Assembly (NCBI GenBank): GCA_035686305.1
Contig: DASRZP010000017.1
Span: forward strand, 1 to 32,815
Origin: Thermodesulfovibrionales bacterium
GTDB lineage: Bacteria > Nitrospirota > Thermodesulfovibrionia > Thermodesulfovibrionales > UBA9159
Reading direction: 5' to 3'
Length of the DNA: 32,815 bases
Positions 1 to 8,900 of this stretch are shown piece after piece. A program made the translations under genes and the position numbers. The notes under the pieces are model-generated. The model saw only the letters and a program-made list of their open reading frames with translations, did not search any database and was not told where the DNA came from. Every line of letters begins with the position of its first letter. The stretch's first letter is position 1.

Positions 1-1
1 A

Positions 2-157
2 GGCGTTATTGAGGCCGGTTGTAAAAGTATCATCGGCTCCCGCTTAAAACAATCCGGAATGGAGTGGACCGTAAAAGGTGCAAACGCCATTATCGCCCTC
101 CGATGTGCCATGCTCTCGCATCGTTTTGAAGACTTCTGGGAATCCAGGGCTGCTTAA
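2..157 (+). CDS. C-terminal end of an ISKra4-like transposase (partial, runs off the left edge)
   Basis: An open frame enters from the left edge and ends with TAA at 155-157, giving 51 residues. Read from base 2 it contains EAGCKSIIGSRLKQSGM, then WTVKGANAIIALRC, then FEDFWESRA. This run (conserved Gly/Cys, the RLKQSGMxWT block, the ANAIxxLRC block and the closing DFWE) is what I know from the C-terminus of ISKra4-family transposases, which belong to the DDE superfamily. The rest of the protein lies outside the window, so it cannot be told whether the element is intact. The 240 bases after the stop show no gene and no inverted repeat end that I could identify by eye. The IS boundary probably lies between 158 and about 330. 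Confidence 0.75.
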   Translation, partial: GVIEAGCKSIIGSRLKQSGMEWTVKGANAIIALRCAMLSHRFEDFWESRAA

Positions 158-360
158 TACCCGATTCTATGACGCAGGCCCTCTTGCAGGCAACAGACCA
201 TCCCTTAGTCAGCCCCCTCCTTGATGGAAATGAGAAAGACTGATTCGTTTATTCCTTCATGCTTTCAGCACAAGAGCGTTCCTGGATATCAGGTCTTTCT
301 TGGCCAATCTCATGGATGACCGCTGGCCTCCTTCCTTACCATTCTTTTCCCTCTTCGTGG

Positions 361-366
361 TATAAT
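361..366 (+). promoter_or_regulatory. -10 box for the small basic protein gene
   Basis: A perfect TATAAT stands 34 bases before the start codon at 401. The best -35 match is TTACCA at 336-341, but its 19-base spacing is long, so only the -10 is convincing. The stretch from 158 to 360 before it shows no gene. Confidence 0.5.
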
Positions 367-400
367 AGCGCAATTATATATAATAAAAAAGGAGGGGTCA

Positions 401-580
401 TTGGCTAAGCACGCTGGAGCATACAGAAGTGAAAAACGGAAAAAGGAACTCTCTCGCCAGAAGAAACAGGAAGAGAAACGGCTTCGTCGGCTGAACAAGG
501 GGGCCGTGCAGGACGATTCGGGGAAGGGAGGCGTCGAAGAGAGGGAAGCAGCACAGGAGAACGTGGATCAGCCGCAGTAG
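401..580 (+). CDS. Small highly charged basic protein (59 residues), function unknown
   Basis: The start is TTG at 401, chosen because a strong AAAGGAGGGG ribosome binding site ends a few bases before it; no ATG lies in this frame nearby. The N-terminal 35 residues are rich in Lys, Arg, Glu and Gln (AYRSEKRKKELSRQKKQEEK is typical), likely a helix or coiled coil. The C-terminal third is acidic and Gln/Gly-rich and probably disordered. The MAKHAGAYRSEKRKKE-type start resembles small conserved hypothetical proteins I have seen annotated in Deltaproteobacteria and Nitrospirota, but I know no function. Nucleic-acid binding is a guess from charge alone. It has its own -10 box and lies 44 bases before lipA, so the two may be cotranscribed. 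Confidence 0.75.
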   Translation: MAKHAGAYRSEKRKKELSRQKKQEEKRLRRLNKGAVQDDSGKGGVEEREAAQENVDQPQ

Positions 581-624
581 AGAGTCCGGGAATTCTGTCA
601 CACCTTCCGACCCCTGTCAACTTC

Positions 625-1503
625 ATGAAACTCATGAGACTGCCTGACTGGATAAGAACGAAGAGCCTTACGGGGCTTCACGATACTAAACAGATGCTCA
701 GGACCCACAGACTTTCCACGGTCTGTGAGAAGGCCCGTTGTCCGAATATTGGGTCCTGTTTCTCAAAGCCGACCGCGACCTTTCTGATTCTTGGTCCGAC
801 ATGCACGAGGAATTGCGGCTTCTGTTCAGTCGAATCTTCACCGCCTCAGCAGCCTGACCGTGACGAACCGCGAAGGGTCGCCATGGCAGCAAAGGAATTG
901 AAACTGAACTATGTTGTTATCACGTCTGTTACTCGTGATGACCTTCCCGAGGGAGGAGCCTCACATTTTGCCGGGACAGTAAAGGCACTGAGGGACCATC
1001 TGCCTGATGCGAAGGTGGAGGTCTTGACGCCCGATTTCAGAGGCGATCTGTCTTCCCTGAAGATCGTGCTCTCTTCCGGTCCTGATGTGTTCAATCATAA
1101 CATAGAGACCGTGTCACGCCTTTATTCCACGGTGAGGCCTCAGGCTGATTACGAGCGCTCTCTGCTGGTTCTGAGGAACGCCAGACTCTTCTCTCCTCGT
1201 ATCCGGACCAAGTCAGGGATCATGGTCGGAATGGGCGAAACCTTTGATGAGGTTGTCACGGCACTGAAGGATATCCGCTCAACCGGCTGCGATTTCATAA
1301 CAATAGGGCAGTACCTGAGGCCTTCGAAAAAGAACCTTCCCGTCACAGAATACGTGCTGCCCGAGGTTTTTGACCGTTACAGAGAAGAGGCGCTCAGCAT
1401 CGGCTTTCAAGGGGTCGCCTCTTTTCCTCTTGCGAGGAGTTCCATGAACGCAGAGGAGATGTTCATAAAAGGAGACCGGGGAGAAGGAGCCTCCATCTCA
1501 TAA
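625..1503 (+). CDS. lipA: Lipoyl synthase (radical SAM)
   Basis: LipA inserts two sulfur atoms into the octanoyl group carried on lipoyl domains of 2-oxoacid dehydrogenases and the glycine cleavage H protein. The auxiliary cluster motif is C34-x4-C39-x5-C45 and the radical SAM motif is C60-x3-C64-x2-C67, exactly the LipA spacings. The C-terminal RSS motif is at 271-273, whose Ser ligates the auxiliary cluster in known LipA structures; here it reads RSSM where RSSY is usual. Length (292 residues) is normal. The start is uncertain: ATG at 625 and ATG at 634 are both possible and neither has a clear ribosome binding site. The octanoyl transferase gene lipB is not in the window. Confidence 0.95.
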   Translation: MKLMRLPDWIRTKSLTGLHDTKQMLRTHRLSTVCEKARCPNIGSCFSKPTATFLILGPTCTRNCGFCSVESSPPQQPDRDEPRRVAMAAKELKLNYVVITSVTRDDLPEGGASHFAGTVKALRDHLPDAKVEVLTPDFRGDLSSLKIVLSSGPDVFNHNIETVSRLYSTVRPQADYERSLLVLRNARLFSPRIRTKSGIMVGMGETFDEVVTALKDIRSTGCDFITIGQYLRPSKKNLPVTEYVLPEVFDRYREEALSIGFQGVASFPLARSSMNAEEMFIKGDRGEGASIS

Positions 1504-1515
1504 ACGGTTACCCAT

Positions 1516-1535
1516 CCTTATCAAACCTTATCAAA
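1516..1535. repeat. Perfect tandem 10-bp direct repeat upstream of the aminotransferase promoter
   Basis: CCTTATCAAA occurs twice head to tail with no gap, between the lipA stop and the putative -35 box at 1548. One helical turn spacing means both copies face the same side of the DNA, as for a tandem operator. No binding protein is known from the sequence. Confidence 0.5.
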
Positions 1536-1547
1536 AGTGAAGTGAAT

Positions 1548-1576
1548 TTGTTATAGTAAAGCTTGCGTTATATTAT
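1548..1576 (+). promoter_or_regulatory. Probable sigma-70 promoter for the aminotransferase gene
   Basis: TTGTTA (1548-1553) and TATTAT (1571-1576) are 17 bases apart, close to consensus. The start codon follows at 1597 after a TTAGGAG ribosome binding site. Confidence 0.5.
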
Positions 1577-1596
1577 CATTTGCGTTAGGAGTCGCC

Positions 1597-2784
1597 ATGA
1601 CAGAATTCAGCAGGATTAAGAGGCTTCCTCCCTACGTTTTTGCGATCGTAAATGCCCTCAAGATGGAGGCAAGGAGAAAAGGCGAGGATATTATAGATCT
1701 CGGCATGGGGAATCCCGACCTCCCCACCCCAAAGCACATTGTGGACAAGCTCTGCGAGGCGGCAAACAATCCGAAAAACCACCGCTACTCTGCGTCAAGG
1801 GGCATAACGCAACTACGGATTGCAATCACCGAGTGGTATAAGAGGCGCTATGACGTAGATTTGGACCCAGAAACAGAGGTAGTTATTACCATTGGGGCAA
1901 AGGAGGGCCTGAGCCATCTTGCTTATGCAACCCTTGGCCCGGGTGATGTTGTTATGACGCCGACGCCTGCCTATCCCATCCATCCCTACAGCGCGATCCT
2001 TGCAGGCGCTGAGGTGAGGTACATCCCCACCGGGAAGAACTATGATTTTTTTGAAGAGATGGAGAAGGCCTTCAAATCATCCTGGCCCAAACCGAAGATG
2101 CTTACGATCAATTTCCCCCATAATCCTACGACGGAATGCATTGAACTCGATTTCTTCAGGAAGGTCGTCGCCTTCGCAAAGGAACACGATATCTTTGTGG
2201 TACATGACTTTGCCTATGCTGACCTGAACTTTGACGGATACAGGGCCCCGAGTTTCCTCCAGGCGCCGGGAGCAAAGGAGGTAGGGGTAGAATTCTTCTC
2301 CCTGACAAAGAGCTATTCCATGGCCGGATGGAGGGTTGGGTTCTGTTGCGGGAACAGAGAACTCATAGGAGCGCTTACAAAGATAAAAAGCTATCTTGAT
2401 TACGGGATGTTCCAGCCCATACAGATCGCAAGCATTATCGCACTCAGGGGGCCCCAGGAGTGCGTCAATGAGATCAGGGCGATTTATGAATCTCGACGCA
2501 ATGCCCTCATTAAAGGTCTCCACAAGGCGGGGTGGAACATCGAGCCGCCCAAGGCTACGATGTTTGTCTGGACCGAAATCCCTGAACCCTTCAAGAAGAT
2601 GGGTTCTCTCGAGTTCAGCAAATTCCTGATAAAAGAGGCTGGGGTTGCCGTATCTCCCGGCATCGGTTTCGGGGAGGGCGGAGATGACTTTGTCAGATTT
2701 GCCCTCGTCGAGAATGAGCATAGGATACAACAGGCAACGCGGGGAATTAAGAGGGCGATACGTGGAGTCGATACTCGTAGTTGA
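1597..2784 (+). CDS. alaC: PLP-dependent aminotransferase, AlaC-type (glutamate-pyruvate)
   Basis: This is a class I/II fold-type I aminotransferase of 395 residues. The opening [20 protein letters not shown] and the [10 protein letters not shown] block follow the AlaC (YfdZ) pattern of E. coli, which makes alanine from pyruvate and glutamate. The PLP-binding Lys is K238 in [16 protein letters not shown]176-P177 in the HNPT motif, D204 and Y207 in HDFAYAD are the other cofactor contacts. The start ATG has TTAGGAG just upstream. The relatives LL-diaminopimelate aminotransferase and aspartate aminotransferase share the fold, so the exact substrate is inferred from overall similarity. The 3' end overlaps the next gene by 23 bases, suggesting cotranscription and translational coupling with the response regulator. 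Confidence 0.8.
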   Translation: MTEFSRIKRLPPYVFAIVNALKMEARRKGEDIIDLGMGNPDLPTPKHIVDKLCEAANNPKNHRYSASRGITQLRIAITEWYKRRYDVDLDPETEVVITIGAKEGLSHLAYATLGPGDVVMTPTPAYPIHPYSAILAGAEVRYIPTGKNYDFFEEMEKAFKSSWPKPKMLTINFPHNPTTECIELDFFRKVVAFAKEHDIFVVHDFAYADLNFDGYRAPSFLQAPGAKEVGVEFFSLTKSYSMAGWRVGFCCGNRELIGALTKIKSYLDYGMFQPIQIASIIALRGPQECVNEIRAIYESRRNALIKGLHKAGWNIEPPKATMFVWTEIPEPFKKMGSLEFSKFLIKEAGVAVSPGIGFGEGGDDFVRFALVENEHRIQQATRGIKRAIRGVDTRS

Positions 2785-4126
2785 AGACAAGGAATCCATG
2801 GCTGAAATGTTAAGAGAGACGCTCGAGGCAGCCGGATACCGCACTGCAATTGCGCGGGACGGGGTCGAGGGGATCAGAAAGGTCAAAGACGAGAAGATCG
2901 ACCTTGTCCTCACCGACCTTAAGCTCCCGAGAAAAAACGGCATGGATCTCCTCACATTGGTAAGAGAGATAAACCCTATGATCCCGGTGATCATGATGAC
3001 CGCTTATGGTTCCGTAGATCTCGCGGTGAAGGCAATCAAGGAAGGGGCCTTCGATTTCATCACGAAGCCCTTTGACACCGACCACCTTCTCCATCTCATA
3101 CGGAAGGCGATAGAAAACCAGCGTCTCATTACCGAGAACACCCTGCTGAAAGAGGAGTTCTCATCCCTCATCGGTATGCCGCAGATCATCGGGAAGAGCG
3201 ACACGCTCAACGAGGTCGCGAAGAAGATCCAGAAGGTTGCTCCCGCGAGGACGACGGTCCTCCTTCTCGGTGAAAGCGGCACCGGCAAGGAGCTCTTTGC
3301 AAGGGCGATCCATTGTCTCAGCCCGAGGAAGGACTATCCCTTTGTTCCAATCAATTGTGCTGCCATACCGCAGGACCTTCTGGAATCAGAGCTCTTTGGC
3401 TACGAAAAGGGTGCATTTACCGGAGCCGAAATGAGGAAACTCGGCAAATTTGAACTTGCCGATAGAGGAACCGTATTTCTTGACGAGATCGGTGAGATGG
3501 CTGTTTCGCTCCAGGCAAAGATTCTGAGAATCATCCAGGAGGGCGAGATAGAGCGTGTCGGGGGGCTGAAACCGATGAAGGTTGATGTGCGGATTATCGC
3601 AGCCACCAACAAAGAGCTCGACAAGGCGGTGGCCGAAGGGAAATTCCGGGAAGACCTCTATTACAGGCTCAGTGTCTTCCCCGTCGTCATCCCGCCATTG
3701 AGAGAGCGAATTGATGATATCCCGTTGCTCGTCGATTTCTTCGTCAAGAAATATTGCGCTGAAACAAAGGCGCCGGTAAAAAGTGTTTCACGGGAGGCCC
3801 TCGATAAACTCGTGAAGTATCCCTGGAAGGGAAATGTGAGAGAACTCGAGAATGCCATCGAGCGGGCTGTGATCCTCTGTGAGGGGAATATGATAACCGC
3901 CGACGACATCTCCTTGCCGTCGTCCTCAGGAGAGGCCTACCTGCGCACCTTGCCTGCGAACGGGACACTGGAAGAGACGGCCCGGGCGGCAGTCAGGGTT
4001 GTTGAGACTGAGAGAATACGAAAGGCTTTGTTGGAAACAAAAGGGAACAAGAGCAGGGCCGCGGAAACCCTCGATGTGAGCTACAAGACCCTCCTGACGA
4101 AGATAAAGGAATACGGAATTGAGTGA
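2762..4126 (+). CDS. NtrC-family sigma-54-dependent response regulator
   Basis: The protein has 454 residues in three domains. The receiver (about 1-120) has the acidic pair E8/D9, phosphoacceptor D52 in LTDLKLP, and the conserved K102. The AAA+ domain (about 135-370) has Walker A GESGTGKE at 170-177, the sigma-54 contact loop GAFTGA at 217-222, and Walker B with DEIGEM at 241-246. A Fis-type helix-turn-helix ends the protein (about 410-454, [20 protein letters not shown]). GTG at 2762 is chosen because [10 protein letters not shown] then starts right at the first beta strand and AAGAGGG lies upstream; a longer frame reaches 2645 but would add 39 residues foreign to the family. No histidine kinase gene lies in the window, so its signal is unknown. 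Confidence 0.92.
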   Translation: MESILVVEDKESMAEMLRETLEAAGYRTAIARDGVEGIRKVKDEKIDLVLTDLKLPRKNGMDLLTLVREINPMIPVIMMTAYGSVDLAVKAIKEGAFDFITKPFDTDHLLHLIRKAIENQRLITENTLLKEEFSSLIGMPQIIGKSDTLNEVAKKIQKVAPARTTVLLLGESGTGKELFARAIHCLSPRKDYPFVPINCAAIPQDLLESELFGYEKGAFTGAEMRKLGKFELADRGTVFLDEIGEMAVSLQAKILRIIQEGEIERVGGLKPMKVDVRIIAATNKELDKAVAEGKFREDLYYRLSVFPVVIPPLRERIDDIPLLVDFFVKKYCAETKAPVKSVSREALDKLVKYPWKGNVRELENAIERAVILCEGNMITADDISLPSSSGEAYLRTLPANGTLEETARAAVRVVETERIRKALLETKGNKSRAAETLDVSYKTLLTKIKEYGIE

Positions 4127-4182
4127 CACCCTGAGCTTGTTATCAGACCATTCATTTTCATCAAAGAACCAGGAGGTTTCAG

Positions 4183-4938
4183 ATGGCAGGACATTCTAAA
4201 TGGGCACAGATCAAACATAAGAAGGCGCATACCGATGCAAAAAGGGGCAGGATATTCACGGGCATCGTGAAAGAGATATCCGTCGCTGCCAGGATCGGCG
4301 GCGGCGATCCAGAGGGGAACCCAAGACTCAGGACTGCTATAGAGAAGGCGAAAGAGGTCAATATGCCTCACGATAACATAAAGCGGGCTATTATGAAGGG
4401 TACCGGGGAGTTGCCGGGAACGGCCTACGAAGAGTACACCTACGAGGGATACGGCCCCGGCGGGGTCGCCGTCCTTGTCGAGGTGCTCACAGACAACAAA
4501 AACAGGACCGTTTCAGAGATACGCCATATTATGTCAAAAAATGGCGGCAATCTCGGCGAGTCCGGCTGTGTTGCCTGGATGTTCGAAAAGAGAGGGTACC
4601 TCCTTGTGGACAAGAGCTCGGCCGACGAAGATGCTCTCATGACTGTCGCTCTTGATGCCGGAGCCCTGGACATGAAGAATGACCCGAAGGAGGACAGCTA
4701 CGAAGTTATCAGTCGTCCTGAAGATCTCAGCAGCGTAAAGAGTGCGATTGAAGGCGCTCACCTGCCGGTTTCCCTTGCCGAGGTGACAATGCTTCCGAAG
4801 AGCTACGTGGTGCTCGATGAAAAGGCTGCCGAGCAGATGATGAGGCTTATAGAGTCTCTGGAAGAGAACGAAGATGTCCAGAATGTCTATGCCAATTTTG
4901 ATATCCCTGACGAAGTCATGACAAGAACCGGCAAGTAG
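4183..4938 (+). CDS. yebC: YebC/PmpR family protein (TACO1 family)
   Basis: The 251-residue protein opens with [20 protein letters not shown] and carries [19 protein letters not shown] and the [10 protein letters not shown] block, all hallmarks of the family. Members have been described as transcription regulators (PmpR) and more recently as translation factors that relieve ribosome stalling at proline-rich stretches. AGGAGG sits 7 bases before the ATG. It begins a run with the DUF502 gene (1 base gap), glmU and glmS. In many bacteria yebC neighbours ruvC, but not here. Confidence 0.95.
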   Translation: MAGHSKWAQIKHKKAHTDAKRGRIFTGIVKEISVAARIGGGDPEGNPRLRTAIEKAKEVNMPHDNIKRAIMKGTGELPGTAYEEYTYEGYGPGGVAVLVEVLTDNKNRTVSEIRHIMSKNGGNLGESGCVAWMFEKRGYLLVDKSSADEDALMTVALDAGALDMKNDPKEDSYEVISRPEDLSSVKSAIEGAHLPVSLAEVTMLPKSYVVLDEKAAEQMMRLIESLEENEDVQNVYANFDIPDEVMTRTGK

Positions 4939-4939
4939 C

Positions 4940-5554
4940 ATGATCTCTATCCGAAGCACCGTAAAAAGGAGATTCCTTGCAGGGCTCGTGGTGGTAGTCC
5001 CCGGCATCATCACGATTTCCGCCATAGTCTGGCTCTTCAGATTCGTAGACGGCTTCCTCGGTCCCCTCTATGACAGTATTCTCGGCTATCACACCGCAGG
5101 TCTCGGGTTTCTATCGGCAGTGGCGCTCATATTTATTGTCGGCGTTATCTCTACAAACGTCTTCGGCAAGAAGATGATAGGCTTTGCGGAACAGATGTTC
5201 CTAAAGATCCCGGTATTCAAGGGTTTTTATACGGCAGTCAAGCAGCTCGTCGACGCCTTCTCCCCTGAAGACAAGAGTTCCTTCAAGGAATTTGTTGTAG
5301 TCGAATATCCGAGACCTGGCGCCTTCGCCTTTGGATTTCTCACAAAGGAATGCACGATCAAGTCGGAAAGAAGCGGCCTCGAGTCATGCCTCAGGGCCGT
5401 ATATATTCCTACCAACAATCTCTACCTGGGCGAAATCGTGCTCTTCAGAGAAGGGGACGTTTTTTACACCAATATATCGATCGAGGAAGGTATCAAGATA
5501 ATACTGTCCGGAGGTATCGCTGCTCCGGCGAAGATTATTGAGGCCCAGAGATGA
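4940..5554 (+). CDS. DUF502 family inner-membrane protein
   Basis: The protein has 204 residues with two predicted membrane helices near residues 12-35 and 52-75 (LVVVVPGIITISAIVWLF and LGFLSAVALIFIVGVIS). A soluble domain of about 125 residues follows, containing IPVFKGFYTAVKQLVDAF and a VYIPTNNLYLGEI segment, both typical of DUF502. Function of the family is unknown. It starts 1 base after the yebC stop and its own stop overlaps the glmU start (ATGA), so it is almost certainly translated from the same mRNA. The context suggests an envelope role, but that is only inference. Confidence 0.88.
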   Translation: MISIRSTVKRRFLAGLVVVVPGIITISAIVWLFRFVDGFLGPLYDSILGYHTAGLGFLSAVALIFIVGVISTNVFGKKMIGFAEQMFLKIPVFKGFYTAVKQLVDAFSPEDKSSFKEFVVVEYPRPGAFAFGFLTKECTIKSERSGLESCLRAVYIPTNNLYLGEIVLFREGDVFYTNISIEEGIKIILSGGIAAPAKIIEAQR

Positions 5555-6984
5555 GACTTGCCTGCGTCGTTCTTGCTGCCGGCCTCGGAAAGAGGATGAA
5601 GTCTCCCGTACCCAAAGTCCTCCACACGCTCTCGGGAAGACCTATGCTCCAGTATGTCCTTGATGCCGTGGCCAGGCTGAAACCGGAAAGAACGGTCGTT
5701 GTTGTAGGAACGTTCCACAAGGAGATTGCCGACGCCGTCGAGGCTTCGGGCATTTCTTTCGCCCATCAGCGAGAACCGAGAGGGACAGGAGACGCACTCA
5801 TGAAGGCCCGTGATGCCCTCAGTGGTTTTCGGGGTACCATTCTGGTCTTGAACGGTGATACCCCCCTGATTACCCCGGACACCCTGAGAGGGTTCCTGCG
5901 ACGTTCCCAAAAGAACGGAGATGCGCTCTCGGTCCTGTCTTTCTCAGCAGAAAATCCTGAAGCCTATGGGAGGATTGTGAGGGACGATTCAGGCGTGGCC
6001 CTCCAGATTGTGGAGGAGAAGGATGCCACTGCCGAGCAGAAGAGGATTGCGGAAGTGAACGGCGGAATTTATGCCATCAGTTCGGAGATCATGGATCTTC
6101 TCTCGAAGATCAGCCTCAATAAGGCCAAGGGGGAATACTATCTCACTGACCTCTTCTCGATAGCCCGACAAGAGAAGGTGAAGACCGGCGTCTATTGTTC
6201 TTGCCCGGAAGACGAGATGATGGGGATAAACACAAGGGCAGAGATGCTCAGGGCAGACAGGATATTACAGACAAGGATCGTCGGCAGACTGGTCGGCAGA
6301 GGGGTAACATTTATTAATCCTGCATCGGTTTACATCCACTCGGGCGTAATGATCGGCAGCGATACGGTTATCTATCCCAATGTCTATCTTGAAGGAGAGA
6401 CGAAGATCGGGCGGGGATGCGTTCTCTATCCCAACGTACGGATCGCCGGGAGCGCGATCGGAGACGGCTCGATCATAAAGGACTCCTCGGTCATAGAACG
6501 CTCTACGGTCAAACAGCATGCCCAAATCGGCCCTTTTGCTCATCTCCGCCCTGCATCGGTAATCGGTTCTCACGCAAAGATCGGCAACTTTGTCGAGATA
6601 AAGAAATCGGTAGTCGGCGCTGGGACCAAGGCCTCCCACCTGAGTTATATTGGCGACGCTGTCATCGGAAAGGACGTCAACATCGGCGCCGGGACAATCA
6701 CCTGCAACTATGACGGAAAGCAGAAACACAAGACAGAGATCCATGATGGGGTCTTCATCGGCAGCGACACCCAGCTCGTTGCTCCTGTGAAAGTCGGCAG
6801 AGGGGCATACGTCGCAGCAGGTTCGACGGTAACAAAGGATGTCCCTCCTCTGTCGCTGGCAATAAGCAGGACCATGCAGAAGAATATCAAGGACTGGGCG
6901 AAGAAAAGGATGGCTCAAGCCGAACGTCGGCAACCGGGGATGAAGGGCCAAAGAGGGAAAGGATCGCGGAAGGGGGACGACTGA
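5551..6984 (+). CDS. glmU: Bifunctional GlcN-1-P acetyltransferase / GlcNAc-1-P uridyltransferase
   Basis: GlmU makes UDP-GlcNAc from glucosamine-1-phosphate, acetyl-CoA and UTP for peptidoglycan and lipid A. The N-terminal uridyltransferase carries LAAGLGKRMKSPVPKVLH (residues 8-25), with the signature nucleotide-binding loop. From about residue 250 the protein is a left-handed beta helix of hexapeptide repeats (VIYPNV, GRGCVL, GAGTIT). The acetyltransferase active-site region FAHLRPAS and the NYDGK motif are present. Length is 477 residues, with a basic tail that is probably disordered. It overlaps the DUF502 gene by 4 bases at its start and glmS by 1 base at its end, and both glm enzymes feed one pathway. 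Phosphoglucosamine mutase (glmM) is not in the window. Confidence 0.97.
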   Translation: MRLACVVLAAGLGKRMKSPVPKVLHTLSGRPMLQYVLDAVARLKPERTVVVVGTFHKEIADAVEASGISFAHQREPRGTGDALMKARDALSGFRGTILVLNGDTPLITPDTLRGFLRRSQKNGDALSVLSFSAENPEAYGRIVRDDSGVALQIVEEKDATAEQKRIAEVNGGIYAISSEIMDLLSKISLNKAKGEYYLTDLFSIARQEKVKTGVYCSCPEDEMMGINTRAEMLRADRILQTRIVGRLVGRGVTFINPASVYIHSGVMIGSDTVIYPNVYLEGETKIGRGCVLYPNVRIAGSAIGDGSIIKDSSVIERSTVKQHAQIGPFAHLRPASVIGSHAKIGNFVEIKKSVVGAGTKASHLSYIGDAVIGKDVNIGAGTITCNYDGKQKHKTEIHDGVFIGSDTQLVAPVKVGRGAYVAAGSTVTKDVPPLSLAISRTMQKNIKDWAKKRMAQAERRQPGMKGQRGKGSRKGDD

Positions 6985-8810
6985 TGTGCGGAATAATCGG
7001 ATATACGGGCAGGGGTGACGCCATCTCCGTCGTCCTTGACGGACTAAAGCGCCTTGAATACCGGGGATATGACTCTGCAGGGATAGCTTTCTTTTCAGAG
7101 GGAACCGTACAGATCAAGCGATGCAAGGGAAAGGTCAACGATCTCTCCGGTCTCTTCGAACGTGACAGGCCAATGAGCGCGACGGCCATAGGGCATACAC
7201 GGTGGGCAACGCATGGAAAACCGTCAGAGGAGAATGCCCATCCTCACAGGTCCCATCACATCATTCTCGTCCACAACGGCATTGTGGAGAACTACATAGA
7301 GCTGAAAAAGGTCCTTATCGCCGAAGGATATACCTTCACATCGGAGACTGATACCGAAGTTTTGTGCCATCTCATTCATAAATACTCACAAGGCCGCTCT
7401 CTGGAGGAGGCCGTCAGGAACGCCCTGAAGGATGTCAGAGGCGCATATGCCCTCGCCGTGATGAGTGAAAAGGAGGAAGGGAAGGTTGTCGGGGTACGAA
7501 AAGACAGCCCCCTCTGCGTCGGTCTCGGCGACAGGGAGTATTTCATTGCTTCTGATGTGCCCGCTTTCTTCAGCCATTCAAAGAAAGTCATGTTCCTCAA
7601 TGACGGAGAAATGGCTGTACTGACGAATGACGGCGTTATCGTGACAACGATCTCGGGCGCCGCTGTTCACAAGGAGATGACGGCGATCTCATGGAGCCCG
7701 TCAATGGCTGAGAAGGGCGGCTACAAGCACTTTATGCTGAAAGAGATCTATGAACAGCCGAGGGCCCTCTCAGACACCATGAGGGGAAGGTTCAATGCAG
7801 AGACGGGCGAAGTAAATCTCGAGGAGTTCTGTCTGACCGGAGAACTCCTCAAAGCGGTTGAGAAGGTATTCATCGTTGCCTGCGGCACTTCCTGGCACTC
7901 CTCATTGATCGGGAAATACATGATTGAACATATTACACGCGTACCGGTTGAGGCGGATATTGCATCGGAATTCAGGTACCGGACTCCCATCATAAAACCC
8001 GGGGATCTCTTCATAGCCATAACCCAGTCCGGAGAGACTGCAGACACCCTTGCAGCCCAGAAGGAGGCTAGGAGACTCGGGGCAAAGGTCTTGAGCATCT
8101 GCAACGTGATAGGCAGCTCCTCTGCACGGGAGGCCGATGCCGTATTCTACACCCACTCGGGCCCCGAGATAGGCGTCGCCTCCACAAAGGCCTTTACGTC
8201 ACAAATTATCGGACTTTATCTCTTCGGGATCGCCCTGGGCCTGGCAAAGAATATGATCGACAGGAGAAGTGCCGGTGAGATGCTCCGTGAGCTCCTCAGC
8301 ATTCCCGATAAAGTGGAACAGATCCTTGCGCGGAATGATGAGATCGAAGCAGTCGCAAAAGACCTCTTCAAGGCGAAGGATTTCATCTATCTCGGGAGGG
8401 GCATCCAGTTTCCCGTTGCCCTCGAAGGGGCCCTCAAGCTGAAAGAGATTACGTACATTCATGCCGAGGGGTACCCCGGAGGGGAGATGAAACACGGTCC
8501 CATAGCTCTCATAGACGAAGAACTTCCGGTGGTCGTTCTGGCGCCCAGGGATACTCTCCGTGAGAAGATCGTCTCGAACTTGCAGGAGGTCAGGAGCAGG
8601 GGTGGAAAGGTGGTATCATTGATCAACCCCGGTGATACGGAAGTGCACGGGCTTTCCGACCACTGTATACCGGTACCGGAAACAAACCCCTTCCTGGCGT
8701 CAATCCTGCTGACGATTCCGCTGCAGCTCCTCTCATACCATATCGGGGTTTTGAGGGGTTGCGACGTTGACCAGCCGAGGAACCTTGCGAAGAGCGTCAC
8801 CGTTGAATAA
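6984..8810 (+). CDS. glmS: Glutamine-fructose-6-phosphate aminotransferase (isomerizing)
   Basis: GlmS makes glucosamine-6-phosphate from fructose-6-phosphate and glutamine, the step that commits sugar to amino-sugar synthesis. The N-terminal Ntn amidotransferase begins MCGIIGYTGR, with Cys2 becoming the nucleophile after Met removal. GHTRWATHGKPSEENAHPH is the glutamine-site block. Two SIS domains follow (CGTSWHSSLIGKYM near residue 300 and GRGIQFPVALEGALKLKEI near 470). The protein ends PRNLAKSVTVE, the conserved active-site tail. Length is 608 residues. It starts on the last base of glmU (TGATG), so it is coupled to it. There is no room for a glmS ribozyme leader here. Confidence 0.98.
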   Translation: MCGIIGYTGRGDAISVVLDGLKRLEYRGYDSAGIAFFSEGTVQIKRCKGKVNDLSGLFERDRPMSATAIGHTRWATHGKPSEENAHPHRSHHIILVHNGIVENYIELKKVLIAEGYTFTSETDTEVLCHLIHKYSQGRSLEEAVRNALKDVRGAYALAVMSEKEEGKVVGVRKDSPLCVGLGDREYFIASDVPAFFSHSKKVMFLNDGEMAVLTNDGVIVTTISGAAVHKEMTAISWSPSMAEKGGYKHFMLKEIYEQPRALSDTMRGRFNAETGEVNLEEFCLTGELLKAVEKVFIVACGTSWHSSLIGKYMIEHITRVPVEADIASEFRYRTPIIKPGDLFIAITQSGETADTLAAQKEARRLGAKVLSICNVIGSSSAREADAVFYTHSGPEIGVASTKAFTSQIIGLYLFGIALGLAKNMIDRRSAGEMLRELLSIPDKVEQILARNDEIEAVAKDLFKAKDFIYLGRGIQFPVALEGALKLKEITYIHAEGYPGGEMKHGPIALIDEELPVVVLAPRDTLREKIVSNLQEVRSRGGKVVSLINPGDTEVHGLSDHCIPVPETNPFLASILLTIPLQLLSYHIGVLRGCDVDQPRNLAKSVTVE

Positions 8811-8855
8811 CGGCGGATAAGGTGGAGCCTCCTTTGAGAGCAGGCACTATTTCTT

Positions 8856-8885
8856 TTGACGCGCAGAGCTCTTTTTTGTTAGTAT
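8856..8885 (+). promoter_or_regulatory. Candidate sigma-70 promoter for pcrA
   Basis: TTGACG (8856-8861) and TAGTAT (8880-8885) are separated by 18 bases, in the 90-base gap between glmS and pcrA. The ATG lies at 8901, so the leader would be very short. Confidence 0.45.
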
Positions 8886-8900
8886 AGGTTGAAACCCGCG

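Noticed and set aside
2077-2994. 305-codon open frame on the minus strand opposite alaC
   Set aside because: It is a shadow of alaC and the response regulator, shows no family motif and crosses two real genes.
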